Origin: Budorcas taxicolor
Lineage: Eukaryota > Chordata > Mammalia > Artiodactyla > Bovidae
Length of the DNA: 64,000 bases
Direction of reading: 5' to 3'
Assembly: GCF_023091745.1 (NCBI RefSeq)
Contig: NC_068910.1
Location: forward strand, 53,989,272-54,053,271
Position numbers and translations under genes: made by a program. Below are positions 53,006 through 63,078 of the stretch, one piece after another (the first letter of the stretch is position 1; each line of letters opens with the position of its first letter). The notes under the pieces were generated by a model. That model searched no databases. It was given only the letters and a program-made list of their open reading frames with translations, and was not told the DNA's origin.

Positions 53006-53321
53006 TTTTAAAATAATTTTTTTTATTTTTTACAATTTTAATTAGCTAATTTTTGGCTGTGCTGGGTCTTCATTGCCGCATATGGGCTTTCTCTAGGTGC
53101 AGTGAGCAGGGTCTATCCTCTTCATTGTGGTGCATGGGCTTCTCATTGCAGTGACTTATCTTGATTTGGAGCATTGGCCCTAGAAGGTGGGCTTCAGGAG
53201 TTGTGCCACGTGGGCTTAGTTGTTCTGCAATGTGTGGGGTCTTCTCAGTCTAGGGATCTAACTTGTGTCTCCACCACGAAGTCCTTCTGGACCACCAGGG
53301 ACTGGACTACAAGGGAAGTTC
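53006..53321 (-). mobile_element. CHR-type SINE, long form, in L1
   Basis: Reversed copy with a T-rich tail and an extra 'ggaccaccagggactggact' just before the head end, a small local duplication of the head. Confidence 0.88.
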
Positions 53322-53465
53322 CTCTATTTTTGCTCTTGGTGTCAAAAAAAAAAAATTATGTCAAGAAGCTCTCTCTCTCTTTTCCTTTAGGAGTTTTATA
53401 GTTCCTGATATTACATTTAAGCCTTTAATCCATTTTGAGTTGATTTTTGTGCATGGTATAATATA

Positions 53466-53667
53466 AGTGAAAGTTGTTCAGTCATGTCCAACTCTTGTGA
53501 CCCCATGGACTGTAGCCTGCCAGGTGCTTCTGTCCATGGAATTCTCCAGGCAAGACTACTGGAGTGAGTAGCCATTTGCTTCTCCAGGGGATCTTCCCAA
53601 CCCAGGGATCGAACCCAGGTCTCACGCATTGCAGGCAGGTTCTTTACCGTCTGAGCCACCAGGGAAG
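53466..53667 (-). mobile_element. Bov-tA SINE in L1
   Basis: Antisense near-consensus copy between 'tgtgcatggtataatataag' and 'acaatttcattattttgcct', which are contiguous in L1. Confidence 0.92.
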
Positions 53668-53762
53668 TACAATTTCATTATTTTGCCTGTGGATTCCATT
53701 TTCTCAACACCATCTGTTGGAGAGATTGTCCTTTTCCCATTGTGTATTTGGCACCCTTATTC

Positions 53763-55816
53763 AAGATCAGAAATCCCTTATGATTATACAGTGGAAGTGA
53801 GACATGGGTTTAAGGGCCTAGATCTGATAGATAGACTGCCTGATGAACTATGGAATGAGGTTCATGATATTGTACAGGAGACAGGGATCAAGACCATCCC
53901 CATGGAAAAGAAATGCAAAAAAAGCAAAATGACTGTCTGGGGAGCCCTTACAAATAGCTGTGAAAAGAAGAGAGGTGAAAAACAAAGGAGAAAAGGAAAG
54001 ATAAAAGCATCTGAATGCAGAGTTCCAAAGGATAGCAAGAAGAGATAAGAAAGCCTTCTTCAGTGATCAATGCAAAGAAATAGAGGACAAGAATAGAATG
54101 GGAAAGACTCGAGATCTCTTCAAGAAAATTAGAGATACCCAGGGAACATTTCATGCAAAGATGGGCTTGATAAAGGACAGAAATGGTATGGACCTAATGA
54201 TATTAAGAAGAGGTGGCAAGAATACACAGAAGAACTGTACAGAAAAGATCTTCATGACCTAGATAATCACAATGGTGTAATCACTCACCTAGAGCCAGAC
54301 ATCTTGGAATGTGAAGTCAAGTGGGCCTTAGAAAGCATCACTACGAACAAAGCTAGTGAAGGTGATGGAATTCCAGTGGAGCTCTTTCAAATCCTGAAAG
54401 ATGATGCTGTGAAAGTGCTGCACTCAACATGCCAGCAAGTTTGGAAAACTCAGCAGTGGCCACAGGACTGGAAAAGGTCAGTTTTCATTCCAATCCCAAA
54501 GAAAGGCAATGCCAAAGAATGCTCAAACTACCGCACAATTGCACTCATCTCGCATGCTAGTAAAGTAATGCTCAAAATTCTCCAAGCCAAGCTTCAGCAA
54601 TATGTGAACTGTGAACTTCCTGATGTTCAATCTGGTTTTAGAAAAGGCATAGGAACCAGAGATCAAATTGCCAGCATCCGTTGGATCATCAAAAAAGCAA
54701 GAGAATTCCAGAAAAACATCTATTTTCTGCTTTATTGACTATGCCAAAGCCTTTGACTGTGTGGATCACAATGTGGAAAATTCTGAAAGAGATGGGAATA
54801 CCAGACCACCTGACCTGCCTCTTGAGAAATCTGTATGCAGGTCAGGAAGCAACAGTTAGAACTCGACATGGAACAACAGACTGGTTCCAAATAGGAAAAG
54901 GAGTACGTCAAGGCTGTATATTGTCACCTTGCTTATTTAACTTATATGCAGAGTACATCATGAGAAACGCTGGGCTGGAAGAAACACAAGCTGGAATCAA
55001 GATTGCCGAGAGAAATATCAATAACCTTAGATATGCAGATGACACCACCCTTATGGCAGAAAGTGAAGAGGAACTAAAAAGCCTCTTGATGAAAGAGGAA
55101 GTGGAGAGTGAAAAAGTTGGCTTGAAGCTCAACATTCAGAAAACGAAGATCATGGCATCTGGTCCCATCACTTCATGGGAAATAGACGGGGAAACAGTGG
55201 AAACAGTATCAGACTTTATTTTTTTGGGCTCCAAAATCACTGCAGATGGTTATTGCAGCCATGAAATTAAAAGACACTTACTTCTTGGAAGAAAAGTTAT
55301 GACCAACCTCGACAGCATATTGAAAAGCAGAGACATTACTTTGCCAACAAAGGTCCGTCTAGTCAAGGCTATGGTTTTTCCTGTGGTCATGTATGGATGT
55401 GAGAGTTGGACTGTGAAGAAGGCTGAGCGCCAAAGAATTGATGCTTTTGAACTGTGGTGTTGGAGAAGTCTCTTTAGAGACCCTTGGACTGCAAGGAGAT
55501 CTAACCAGTCCTTTCTGAAGGAGATCAGTCCTGGGTGTTCTTTGGAAGGAATGATGCTAAAGCTGAAACTCCAGTACTTTGGCCACCTCATGCGAAGAGT
55601 TGACTCACTGGAAAAGACTCTGATGCTGGGAGGGATTAGGGGCAGGAGGAGAAGGGGACGACCGAGGATGAGATGGCTGGATGGCATCACTGACTTGATG
55701 GAAGTGAGTCTGAGTGAACTCCGGGAGTTGGTGATGGACAGGGAGGCCTGGCGTGCTGCAATTCATGGGGTCGCAAAGAGTCGTACATGACTGAGCGACT
55801 GAACTGAACTGAACTG
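53763..55816 (+). mobile_element. BovB LINE, 2.05 kb, largest copy
   Basis: Sense BovB starting at 'aaatcccttatgattataca' in the linker between endonuclease and reverse transcriptase, and ending with the characteristic 'gaactgaactgaactga' terminus. The endonuclease part is absent through 5' truncation. It interrupts L1 after 'cacccttattcaagatcag'. An LTR abuts its 3' end. Confidence 0.96.
53772..55790 (+). pseudogene. BovB reverse transcriptase, frame-broken
   Basis: Order along the protein: linker RHGFKGLDLIDRLPDELWNE (53800-); RT fingers with NYRTIALISHASKVMLKIL, frame 1 up to 54738; palm FIDYAKAFD with the first catalytic aspartate at 54731-54757 in frame 2; then frame 3 from WKILKEMGIPDH (about 54775) through QGCILSPCLFN, the catalytic YADD at 55032-55043 and the C-terminal region with CESWTVKKAERQRIDAFELW, to the natural stop at 55788-55790. 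Two indels break it: one extra T in the run 54723-54726, and a loss of about five bases near 54769. The last 339 or so codons are uninterrupted. BovB (RTE clade) uses this enzyme for target-primed reverse transcription; without endonuclease and with these breaks this copy is inactive. Confidence 0.95.
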
Positions 55817-56290
55817 ATGTTACTGACCTGGGTTCTTAGATTCTTTATTCAATAGGAATTGATAAGAGACCAGAAGGGGGATTTAGGCAAGGCTTTATGG
55901 GACTCATGCTGTAGCAGGAGTAGAGCAAAAACAAGTAAGTGGTGCCCTTGCTTGCTCCCCAAGGTGGGGTGAGCTGGTTGCTTATATGGGGTGAGGGTGG
56001 GAGCAGCTTGGTAGATTAAGTGGGAGGGGTGGCTGAGGAGGTCTGCCCACCCCTCTGGTGGTACTGTGTGTCACGATCGTGCAGAAGACCCTGCCTTTCC
56101 TTCTGGCTCTTCAGAAGTGGCAGCTGGATTTTTGGTCTTCCTGTATCTTGTTGTTCATAATTTACCCTAAAGGTGCAGGTGCACAGTTATTTTTAGTCCC
56201 TTAAACGGTTTCCCAGAGAAACCGTATTCTGTTGCTCGAGGAGACGTTTGTCCAGACGCAAGGACTGCAGGAAAGCGTCCCAGGTCCCAG
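55817..56290 (-). mobile_element. LTR abutting BovB
   Basis: On the minus strand: a catataagc TATA-like box (about 55982-55990), then 'gaataaagaatctaag' with the polyadenylation signal (about 55840-55845), and a terminal gtcagtaaca whose complement starts at 55817. This is a typical LTR layout. The other terminus near 56290 is not sharply defined and no TSD is seen. L1 resumes at about 56291. Confidence 0.6.
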
Positions 56291-56411
56291 CCCATCTGGG
56301 CTTTCTGTTCTGTCCCTTGGTCAATACGTTTGCTTTTCTGTCAGTACCATACTTTTAACTTCTGTGGATTTGCATTAGATTTTGAAATCAGAAAATGTGA
56401 TACCTCCAGCT

Positions 56412-57120
56412 TCATTCTTCTTTCTTGCAATTGCTTTGGCTATTTGGGATCTTTTGTGGTTCCACATGAATTTTAGGATTATGTTTAATATTTCCCTTAA
56501 AAATGTCATTGGGGATAATATGGAATCTATAGATAGTTTTGGATAGTATGGACATTTTAACAGAATTAAATTTTACAAGCCACGAGCACGGGCTGTCTTT
56601 CCATTTATTTGCGTCTTCTTTAATTTCTTTCATCAATGTTTTGTAGTTTTCAGTAGGCCAGTCTTTTATCTCCTTCATTAAATTTATTTCTAAGCATTAT
56701 AATTGGGAGTGTTCTCATATTCTCTTTTGGATACAGTATTAATATATGAAAACACAGGTAATTTTTGTGTACTGATTTGGTGTTTTGTCACTTTATTAAA
56801 TTCCTTTATTATTTCTAGGAGTATTTGGTGGAATCTTTGGGATTTTCTACATATAAGATTGTGTCATTTGTGAACAGAGGTCAGTTTGCTTCTTCTTTCT
56901 GATTTGAATGGTCACATTTCCTTTTCTTGCTTAATTGCTCTGATGAGCACTTCCAATACTATGTTGAATAGAAGGGATGAGACTGGGCATCTTTGTCTTG
57001 TTCTTGATCTTAGAGGATCAGTTTTTCAGCTGTTCAGTGTTGAGTATGATGTTAGCTATGGGCTTTTTATACCTGGCCTTTGTCATGTTAAGGTAAATTC
57101 TTTCTATAACTAGTTTTTGA
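56412..57120 (-). pseudogene. L1 ORF2 middle relic
   Basis: The minus frame 56412-56678 reads TLMKEIKEDANKWKDSPCSW, VKFNSVKMSILSKTIYRFH and HVEPQKIPNSQSNCKKEE, the segment of L1 ORF2 just after the reverse-transcriptase core. 56680-57120 continues into the polymerase region with disrupted frame ('gagcacttccaatactatgt'). Confidence 0.88.
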
Positions 57121-57125
57121 GTTTT

Positions 57126-57189
57126 CAGTCATGAAAGATTTATGTGTGTGTGCGGGGGGGTGGGGGGGTAGAGAACGAGGGCTGGGATT
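57126..57189. repeat. TG and G-rich run
   Basis: 'gtgtgtgtgcggggggg' type sequence at 57143-57168 at the L1/LTR border; G4-capable on the plus strand. Confidence 0.55.
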
Positions 57190-57412
57190 CCGGTTCCATC
57201 ATCTTACTAATGTCACTCCTCTTCATCTTCTTATAAGAACACCAATCCTATTGCATTCAGGCCCCACCCTTTGGGCCTCATTTGACTTTAATTACCTCTT
57301 CATAGGCCTAGCACCAAATATAATCACTTTGCGGGGGTCAGGACTTCAACGTATGAAAATTTGGGGAGAGGGGGACAATTCAGCTTATTAAAAAAATCCC
57401 AATTTTTATCCT
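57190..57412 (-). mobile_element. MaLR-like LTR, right half
   Basis: 'cttcttataagaacaccaat', 'ttacctcttcataggcctag', 'aggacttcaacgtatgaaaa' and 'gggggacaattcagcttatt' complete the LTR begun at 50890. The order and orientation match a single element split by the L1. Confidence 0.6.
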
Positions 57413-58290
57413 TTAAGTAATAAGAGTGTTTTCTATAAATACTTGCAGAAACACTTTGACAAGCACAGTCATGAATTTTGTGTCCAAGTCTGCAAAATTA
57501 TAGAATGTGAGTGCCAGAGGGGACCTTACGGATCATACTTTGGTGCCTTGAATTTTTAGTTGATGAAACTTGGAGCCCAGATGGGGATGAGTCTTGTGTG
57601 TAGGTCACACAGCTGGGACTCACTGGCACCCATACTGGAGCCCAGAATTCCCATGTGGAATAGGGCTCCCTCGATTGCAGTGCACCAGGCTAGTTCAAAT
57701 CTGATTTTGTATGTGGTATTGTTCTTGCTGTTTACCACTTTGAATTTCACCAACGCTTTCTTTATGCCTAGGCAGATAGCAACTTGCTCCTGCCAAGCAT
57801 TTTACTTGGAAATATAGTGTCTCATTTAGTCTCCATAGAGAGACCATAACATTTCCTCATTTTATAGATAAGGATGTCTGAAAGATTAAGTCACTTGCTC
57901 AAGGTTCTCCAGAGAATAAGAGACATAGCCTGAGGTGGATGTAGAGTTGAAGGTTTATGTGCTGGTGAATTGAATCGCTCATGTGTTTGCCGCCTCTGAA
58001 AGCTGAGTCATCAGCTTCTTTCTCCGATCCTATTTGACTTATCTCTTCAGGTTCAACAACAGGCAGTGAAAGCGGGCAACTGCAGACCTTCACAGGGCAC
58101 TGGAAAATGATTCTTTTGTTTTGCTTCTCATGCAGAAAAGGATTGAGGGGGGAAAACAAATAATTTCTGCATGACAGGGCCTGGGCCCAATAAGCTGATG
58201 GGCTACAGAATACTCTGTAACAAAAACACTTTACAGTGATGGTCAGAATAACCTGTCCATGATTTTTAAAAATCGAAACGATGTAGAAAA
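57413..58290. other. Ancient repeats, no gene
   Basis: 57480-57690 and 57830-57960 contain MIR/L2-age phrases ('aggtcacacagctgggactc', 'ttatagataaggatgtctga', 'aagtcacttgctcaaggttc'). The 167-codon minus frame at 57899-58402 crosses these and an L1 relic and has no domain, so I do not call it. Confidence 0.5.
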
Positions 58291-58600
58291 GTGTAAAGGA
58301 AGAATGAATTTTCTCATCTTCCTGTTTCATCCTCAGTTGCATTCTCCAGAGGTGATTATTACTGCTTTCATGCATGTAGTCGGAAATATATTTTAAGCAC
58401 ACATAAGCACATATCTAATATATGTAAATTATAGTGTAGGAGAAGACTATACTCTTGTTCAGTAATATACTTTTTTAATCCTTGACAGTACATCTTTGAC
58501 ATCATTTCATATTAATATATATAGTTTCATTTCATTCTTCTTAGTGATGGCAAAATATTTCACTGTAGAAATATACCACAATTTAATTAATTATTCCTGT
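58291..58600 (-). mobile_element. Old L1-like relic
   Basis: 'ttcttagtgatggcaaaata' and 'tgtagaaatataccacaatt' match the antisense L1 3' pattern of 'tggctgcatagtattcc...accataattta'. Strongly diverged. Confidence 0.45.
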
Positions 58601-58610
58601 AATAGTCTGA

Positions 58611-58825
58611 GGGCTTTCCAGGTGGCGCAGTGGTGAAGAATCTGCCTGCTATTGCAGGAGATGGGGATTTGATCCCTGCCTCAGGAAGATCCCCTGGAGA
58701 AGGAAATGACAACCCACTCCAGTATTACTGCCTGGGAAATCCCATGGACAGAGGAGCCTGGTGGGCTACAGTGCATGGGGTCACAAAAGGGGCAGACACG
58801 ACTGAAGCAACTAAACAACAGCAAT
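58611..58825 (+). mobile_element. Bov-tA SINE
   Basis: Full-length copy. Likely TSD aatagtctga (58601-58610) versus aatagactga (58826-58835). Confidence 0.92.
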
Positions 58826-58835
58826 AATAGACTGA

Positions 58836-59370
58836 ATGATGTCTCCCCTCAGTGTCCTTATCCTAATCCGTGGAACCTGTAAACGTTACCTTATTTGGGA
58901 AAAAAAAGTCTTTGCAGCTGTGATTCAATTAGGCATCTCGAGATGGGGAGATTATCCTGAAAGATCTGGGTGGGCCCTACGTGAATCGCAAGTGTCCTTT
59001 TAAAAGAAAGGCAAACAGGGACTTCCCTGGTGGTCCCGGAGTTAAGACTCTGCACTTCCATGGCAGGGGGTGCAGGTTCGATCCCTAGTCAGGGAACTAA
59101 GATCCTGTATGCCACGTGGTGCGGCCAAAAGGAGAGAAAGGCAGACAGAGATTTGACTCACAGAGAAGAAGGTGATGTGAAGACAGAGGCGGAGATTAGA
59201 GTGTTGTGGCCACAAGCCAACGAGTGCCAACAGTGAGCCCACCAAAAACCTAGAAAGCCCAAAACCTAGAAAGCAAATGCAACCCTCTGCAGCCCTCTCC
59301 CGTCTCCCTTGCTGCTGGAGTTCTCGGCGTGACAGCTGCACTTGAATAAAAGGTAGATGTGCCGACCGTG
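58836..59370 (+). mobile_element. MaLR-like LTR split by CHR SINE
   Basis: 'gaacctgtaaacgttacctt', 'gggtgggccctacgtgaatc', then after the SINE 'gaaggtgatgtgaagacaga' and 'gttgtggccacaagccaacg', ending near 'cttgaataaaaggtag' with a polyadenylation signal. Typical MLT1/MST-type order. Confidence 0.6.
59019..59135 (+). mobile_element. CHR-type SINE in MaLR-like LTR
   Basis: Clean copy ('aggttcgatccctagtcagg'). TSD gaaaggcaaacag (59006-59018) versus gaaaggcagacag (59136-59148). Confidence 0.94.
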
Positions 59371-59448
59371 GAGCATGCTTCCCAGCGCTCTTACTGCCGC
59401 CTTCCTTATTGGAGCAGCGTTGTGGAGCCCGGTCACAGGCTGTGAGTG

Positions 59449-59652
59449 CTCTTTTTAAAAATATTTATTTATGTGTGTCAGGGCGTGGTTTCCGCACTCG
59501 GGATCATTGCATCATGCTCTCTCATTGGAGTGAGCAGGCTTAGTTGCTCGGTGGCATGTGGGATCTTACTGTAGTTGCCCGACCAGGGACCGAACCTCCA
59601 TGCCCTTCATTGCAGACAGAGTCTTAACCGCTGAACCGTCAGGGAAGTCCCT
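59449..59652 (-). mobile_element. CHR-type SINE with 11-bp TSD
   Basis: Reversed copy; perfect TSD ggctgtgagtg at 59438-59448 and 59653-59663. Confidence 0.94.
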
Positions 59653-59663
59653 GGCTGTGAGTG

Positions 59664-59937
59664 TTGAGAAACCACTCGGGAAGCCTGAGGGCCTGGCCTT
59701 TGCGTTTTTGTGTCCCCTCACTAGCTCTGTGGCGTACGAGGCAGTTGGGGTGACAGTGGGGCAGCCCCCTGCCCTGTGGGTCCCAGCTCCAGGTGGGCGC
59801 TGCCAGCTGCTTCTCAGTTCTTCCTCTGAGAAGAAACAGTGCCCCTGAAAACAGTGCAAGCAGTGCCCCTGGTCTGTTCTGGGAGGCGTTCCTGCAGACC
59901 CGCCCTAGTGCCTGCTTCTCCATCCCCTTTACGACTT
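59664..59937. other. G+C-rich unique sequence
   Basis: Frames of about 95 codons on both strands overlap one another. No domain or splice structure found. No gene called. Confidence 0.45.
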
Positions 59938-60145
59938 CGTTGTTGCCGTTCAGTCACCTACTCAAGTCCGACTCTTTGAGACCCTGTGGACTGCAGCACA
60001 CCAGGCCTCCCTGTCTGTCACTGTCTCCCGGAGTTTGCTCAAGTTCACTTCGGTGAAAGCATCCAGCCATCTTATCCTCTGTCGCCCTTTTCTCCTTCTG
60101 CCATCAATCTTTCCCAGCATCAGGGTCTTTTCCAATGACTCAGCT
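59938..60145 (-). mobile_element. BovB LINE 3' end, short
   Basis: About 210 bp antisense: 'ttcagtcacctactcaagtc' to 'gggtcttttccaatgactca'. Flanks tttacgac / tttatgac may be its TSD. Confidence 0.9.
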
Positions 60146-60174
60146 TTTATGACATTATAGGCACCCAATTCCCT

Positions 60175-60344
60175 TTATTTATTTAGTTATTTTATTTTTT
60201 TAATGTTTAAAAAAATGTATTTATTTATTTGGCTGCGCTGGGTCTTAGTTGCAGCATGTAGGATTTAGTTCCCCGATCCAGGGGAACCTGGGCCCCCTGC
60301 ATAGGGGCATGGAGTCTTAGCCACGGGACAACCAGGGAAGTCTT
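60175..60344 (-). mobile_element. CHR-type SINE
   Basis: Reversed copy with a long T/A tail (60175-60228). TSD cccaattccct at 60164-60174 and 60345-60355, perfect. Confidence 0.92.
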
Positions 60345-60385
60345 CCCAATTCCCTGTATTTAAATACTTCCTGCTTATGTGACCT

Positions 60386-60607
60386 CTTTGTTGTTGTTGT
60401 TGTTTAATCACTAACTTGTGTCTGACTCTTTGAGACCCCATGGACTGTAGCCTGCCAGGCTCTTCTGTCCACGGGATTTCCCAGGCAAGAGTACTGGAGT
60501 GGGCTGCCATTTCCTTCTCCAGGGGATCTTCCCAACCCAGGGACTGAACCCACGTCTCTTGCACTGGCAGGCAGATTCTTTAGCACTGGGCCACCAGGGA
60601 AGCCCTC
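60386..60607 (-). mobile_element. Bov-tA SINE
   Basis: Antisense copy with a (GTT)n tail at 60388-60403. TSD tgtgacct at 60378-60385 and 60608-60615. Confidence 0.93.
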
Positions 60608-60654
60608 TGTGACCTGTCATATGCAGTTAAACCCTGACTAATTTCAAGGCTACC

Positions 60655-60965
60655 TCACAACTACAGATACAAAAATTCTGAATTAAATATTAGTTAAACC
60701 TACTGGTAATTATGCATAGATATGGATGTGTGTATTATACACACACTTATACAGACATACATACATAATGCAAGGACCTTAGGAAATCTCTATGCAACTG
60801 ACCCTACTAATAGATTAAAGGAGAAAAATCACAAAATTATCATAATATAGAAAAAGCATTTAGTCAAATTAAACAACTCATGATAAAAACTCAGAAACTT
60901 AGGAATAGATTATGGTTATTTTGTTTTCTTGATAAAGGCTATCCCATTAGTGTACAGTGACCTGC
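60655..60965 (+). mobile_element. Old L1 ORF2 relic
   Basis: 'ctacagatacaaaaattctg', 'agattaaaggagaaaaatca', 'gaaaaagcatttagtcaaat' and 'catgataaaaactcagaaac' match the reverse-transcriptase core of L1 ORF2 in sense order. No open frame survives. A CA/TA microsatellite interrupts it at about 60728-60770. Confidence 0.75.
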
Positions 60966-62069
60966 TAAAACAAAAAGGTGTGAACCGTGGCTCAAACAAA
61001 CACATTATTTCTTTCTCACTTAACCCTCTCACTGCGAGCAGTCCTGGTCTAGGGGACGGATGGCCCTCTCCATGTCGTCGTTCAAGATTCCAAGTTTCTC
61101 CTGTGTCGTAGTTCCAGCATCCCCTGGGCGTGTCATTGTCTCTAGTGAAAGCTAGGTGGCTGCCATGACCAGGTTCCAGCTGTGAAAAGACATCATGAAG
61201 GAGGCATGCCCAGACCCAGAATGACTCATATCATTTTGCATTCCAATAATGATAGTTTAGACGCACGGCCTCGTCCAACTGCAGACACGTCTAGGAAACG
61301 TGCCAGGCTCTAGCTCTGCCGCCTTGTGTACACAGCTCCAGCTTTGCGTGGCTGTGCCTACCTTAGTCATTTGTGAGGGTGCCCCTGGTGGCAGCTCATG
61401 ACATTCCTGGGACCTTAGAGACCTAGAGGTCGGGGGAGAAGACCTGAGTGGGTGATGATGAGTCACCATCTGGTGTTTCTTGAACGCATACTTGGTGGCA
61501 GCACTGCTTCCACAGTCCAGGGAGTCCCGCCCTGCACCACCCAGAATGGACCTGCAGAGGCTCTAATCATCTTGAAGCTATCAAGGGGGATGAGGGATGA
61601 ATCCAAACATGAAGGAGGTTAAAGCCGTCAGGGGCTGACATCCACCCCTGGGAGGCAGGGCAGGCAGGATCCAGCAGAAACCATTCTCCCCTTACCACCT
61701 CACCAGACGGCTCTGTGCCTCAGTCATCCCACGCAGCCTCGCTGGAGCCACACTGCACGGTCCTGGCATCACTGTGTGATGCTCTTGCCAGCCTGGGAAC
61801 ATACTCCCTGTTTGCTTTCCCCCGATTTCCTGCTTTACCTCTGTGACTTTGCTTCCTTGGGTTCGCTCTTTTCCCCAGTAGGGTGTCATCACGTAAACTT
61901 TTACCTTAGATTCCATTTTCCAGGGAAGCTGGGCTGATGTGTCAATGAAGAAAGGAAGGATGGATTATGGTAAACTGCCAGAGTGTTTATATCTAAGATC
62001 CATAGAAAACGTCTTACTCTAATGAAGAATTTTAGATGCATTCCATTAATATTAGAAATAAGGGAGAGA
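60966..62069. other. Unique sequence, no gene seen
   Basis: About 1.1 kb with no recognised young repeat. Frames of 60-74 codons only. May contain old repeats that need a profile search. Confidence 0.45.
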
Positions 62070-62127
62070 TGGGACTTCCCTGGTGGTCCAGGGGTTAAGA
62101 CTCCATGCTCCCAATGCAGGGGGAACT

Positions 62128-62910
62128 AAACCAAGAAGGGAATGTCAAGCCACTTCAGTATTCTTGCCTTGAGAACGCCATGAACGGTATGAAAAGGCAA
62201 AAAGATAAGACACTGAAAGATGAACTCCCCAGGTTGGTTAGGTGCCCAATATGCTACTGGAGATCAGTGGAGGAAAAACTCCAGAAAGAATGAAAAGAAG
62301 GAGCCAAAAAGAAAACAACATCCATTTGTGGATGTGACTGGTGATGGAAGTAAAGTCCAATGCTGTGAAGAGCAACATTGCATAGGAACCTGGAATGTTA
62401 GGTCCATGAATCAAGGCAAATTGTAAGTGGTCAAACATGAGATGGCAAGAGTGATCGTTGACATTTTAGGAATCAGTGAACTAAAATGGACTGGAATGGG
62501 TGGATTTAACTCAGATGACCATTATATCTACTACTGTGGGCAAGAATCCCTTAGAAGAAATGGAGTAGCCATCATGGTCAACAAAAGAGTCTGAAATGTA
62601 GTACTTGGATGCAATCTCAAAAACGACAGAATGATCTCTGTTCGTTTCCAAGGCAAACCATTCAGTATCACGGTAATCCAAGTCTATGCCCTGACCAGTA
62701 ATGCTGAAGAAGCTGAAGTTGAACGGTTATATGAAGACCTACAAGACCTTTTAAAACTAACACCCCCAAAAGATGTCCTTTTCATTATAGGGGACTGGAA
62801 TGCAAAAGTAGGAATTCAAGAAGCATCTGGAGTAACAGGCAAATTTGGCCTTGGGAGTACGGAATAAAGCAGGGCAAAGGCTAATAGACTTTTGCCTAGA
62901 GAACATAACT
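62128..62910 (+). pseudogene. BovB 5' part with endonuclease relic
   Basis: Encodes the apurinic-endonuclease-like domain of BovB, which nicks target DNA. Visible stretches: IGTWNVRSMNQGKL (62382-), ILGISELKWTGMGGFNSDDH (62464-), RMISVRFQGKPFSITVIQVY (62626-), and the conserved GDWNAKVG (62791-). Disruptions: a stop at about 62424 after GKL, a second at 62592-62594 after VNKRV (a CGA-to-TGA type change), and a frameshift near 62855 followed by a stop at about 62867. It is the only endonuclease-coding BovB piece in the window. Confidence 0.93.
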
Positions 62911-63043
62911 TCATAACTTCTTCCAAGGAGTAAGTGTCTTTTAATTTCATGGCTGCAGTCACCACCTGCAGTGATTTTGGAGCCCCCAAAAATAAAGTCT
63001 GACACTGTTTCCCCATCTATTCCCCATGAAGTGATGGGACTGT
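62911..63043 (-). mobile_element. Inverted BovB reverse-transcriptase piece
   Basis: 133 bp in the opposite orientation to the endonuclease part. In the minus frame it encodes TLFLGAPKSLQVVTAAMKLK-type sequence, i.e. the thumb/C-terminal boundary region otherwise found about 1.4 kb further along BovB. No BovB 3' terminus is present. Confidence 0.92.
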
Positions 63044-63078
63044 ACAGCCAAATAAATAACCAAACAAAATTTATTTTA

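Larger units (their letters stand above)
51111..57125 (-). mobile_element. Long antisense L1 with many insertions
   Basis: Collinear minus-strand L1 segments: ORF2 reverse-transcriptase and later coding part at about 57125-56290, continuing at 53762-53668, 53465-53322, 53005-52690 and 52363-52135, then 3' untranslated sequence at 51796-51601 and 51246-51111. Insertions: CHR SINEs at 52364-52689 and 53006-53321, Bov-tA at 53466-53667, BovB at 51247-51600 and 53763-55816, an LTR at 55817-56290, and a retrocopy-like piece at 51797-52134. Confidence 0.85.
62070..63078 (+). mobile_element. CHR-type SINE split by a rearranged BovB
   Basis: SINE head at 62070-62127 ('gggacttccctggtggtcca', 'gctcccaatgcaggggg') and SINE tail at 63044-63078 ('acagccaaataaataaccaa'). 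Between them lie the BovB pieces described below. The middle of the SINE is lost. Confidence 0.75.

Noticed and set aside
53629..54048. 139-codon open frame on the plus strand
   Set aside because: It is a read-through from antisense SINE and antisense L1 into the BovB linker. Only its BovB half is real protein-derived sequence.
55250..55690. 146-codon minus frame
   Set aside because: It is the antisense shadow of the BovB reverse-transcriptase C-terminal region.
57899..58402. 167-codon open frame on the minus strand
   Set aside because: No recognisable domain, and it crosses MIR/L2-age and L1-like sequence, so it is best explained as a chance frame.
1270..60607. tRNA genes at SINE heads
   Set aside because: B-box-like motifs occur in the tRNA-Glu-derived heads of the SINEs, but no cloverleaf with a proper acceptor stem and 3' end is present.
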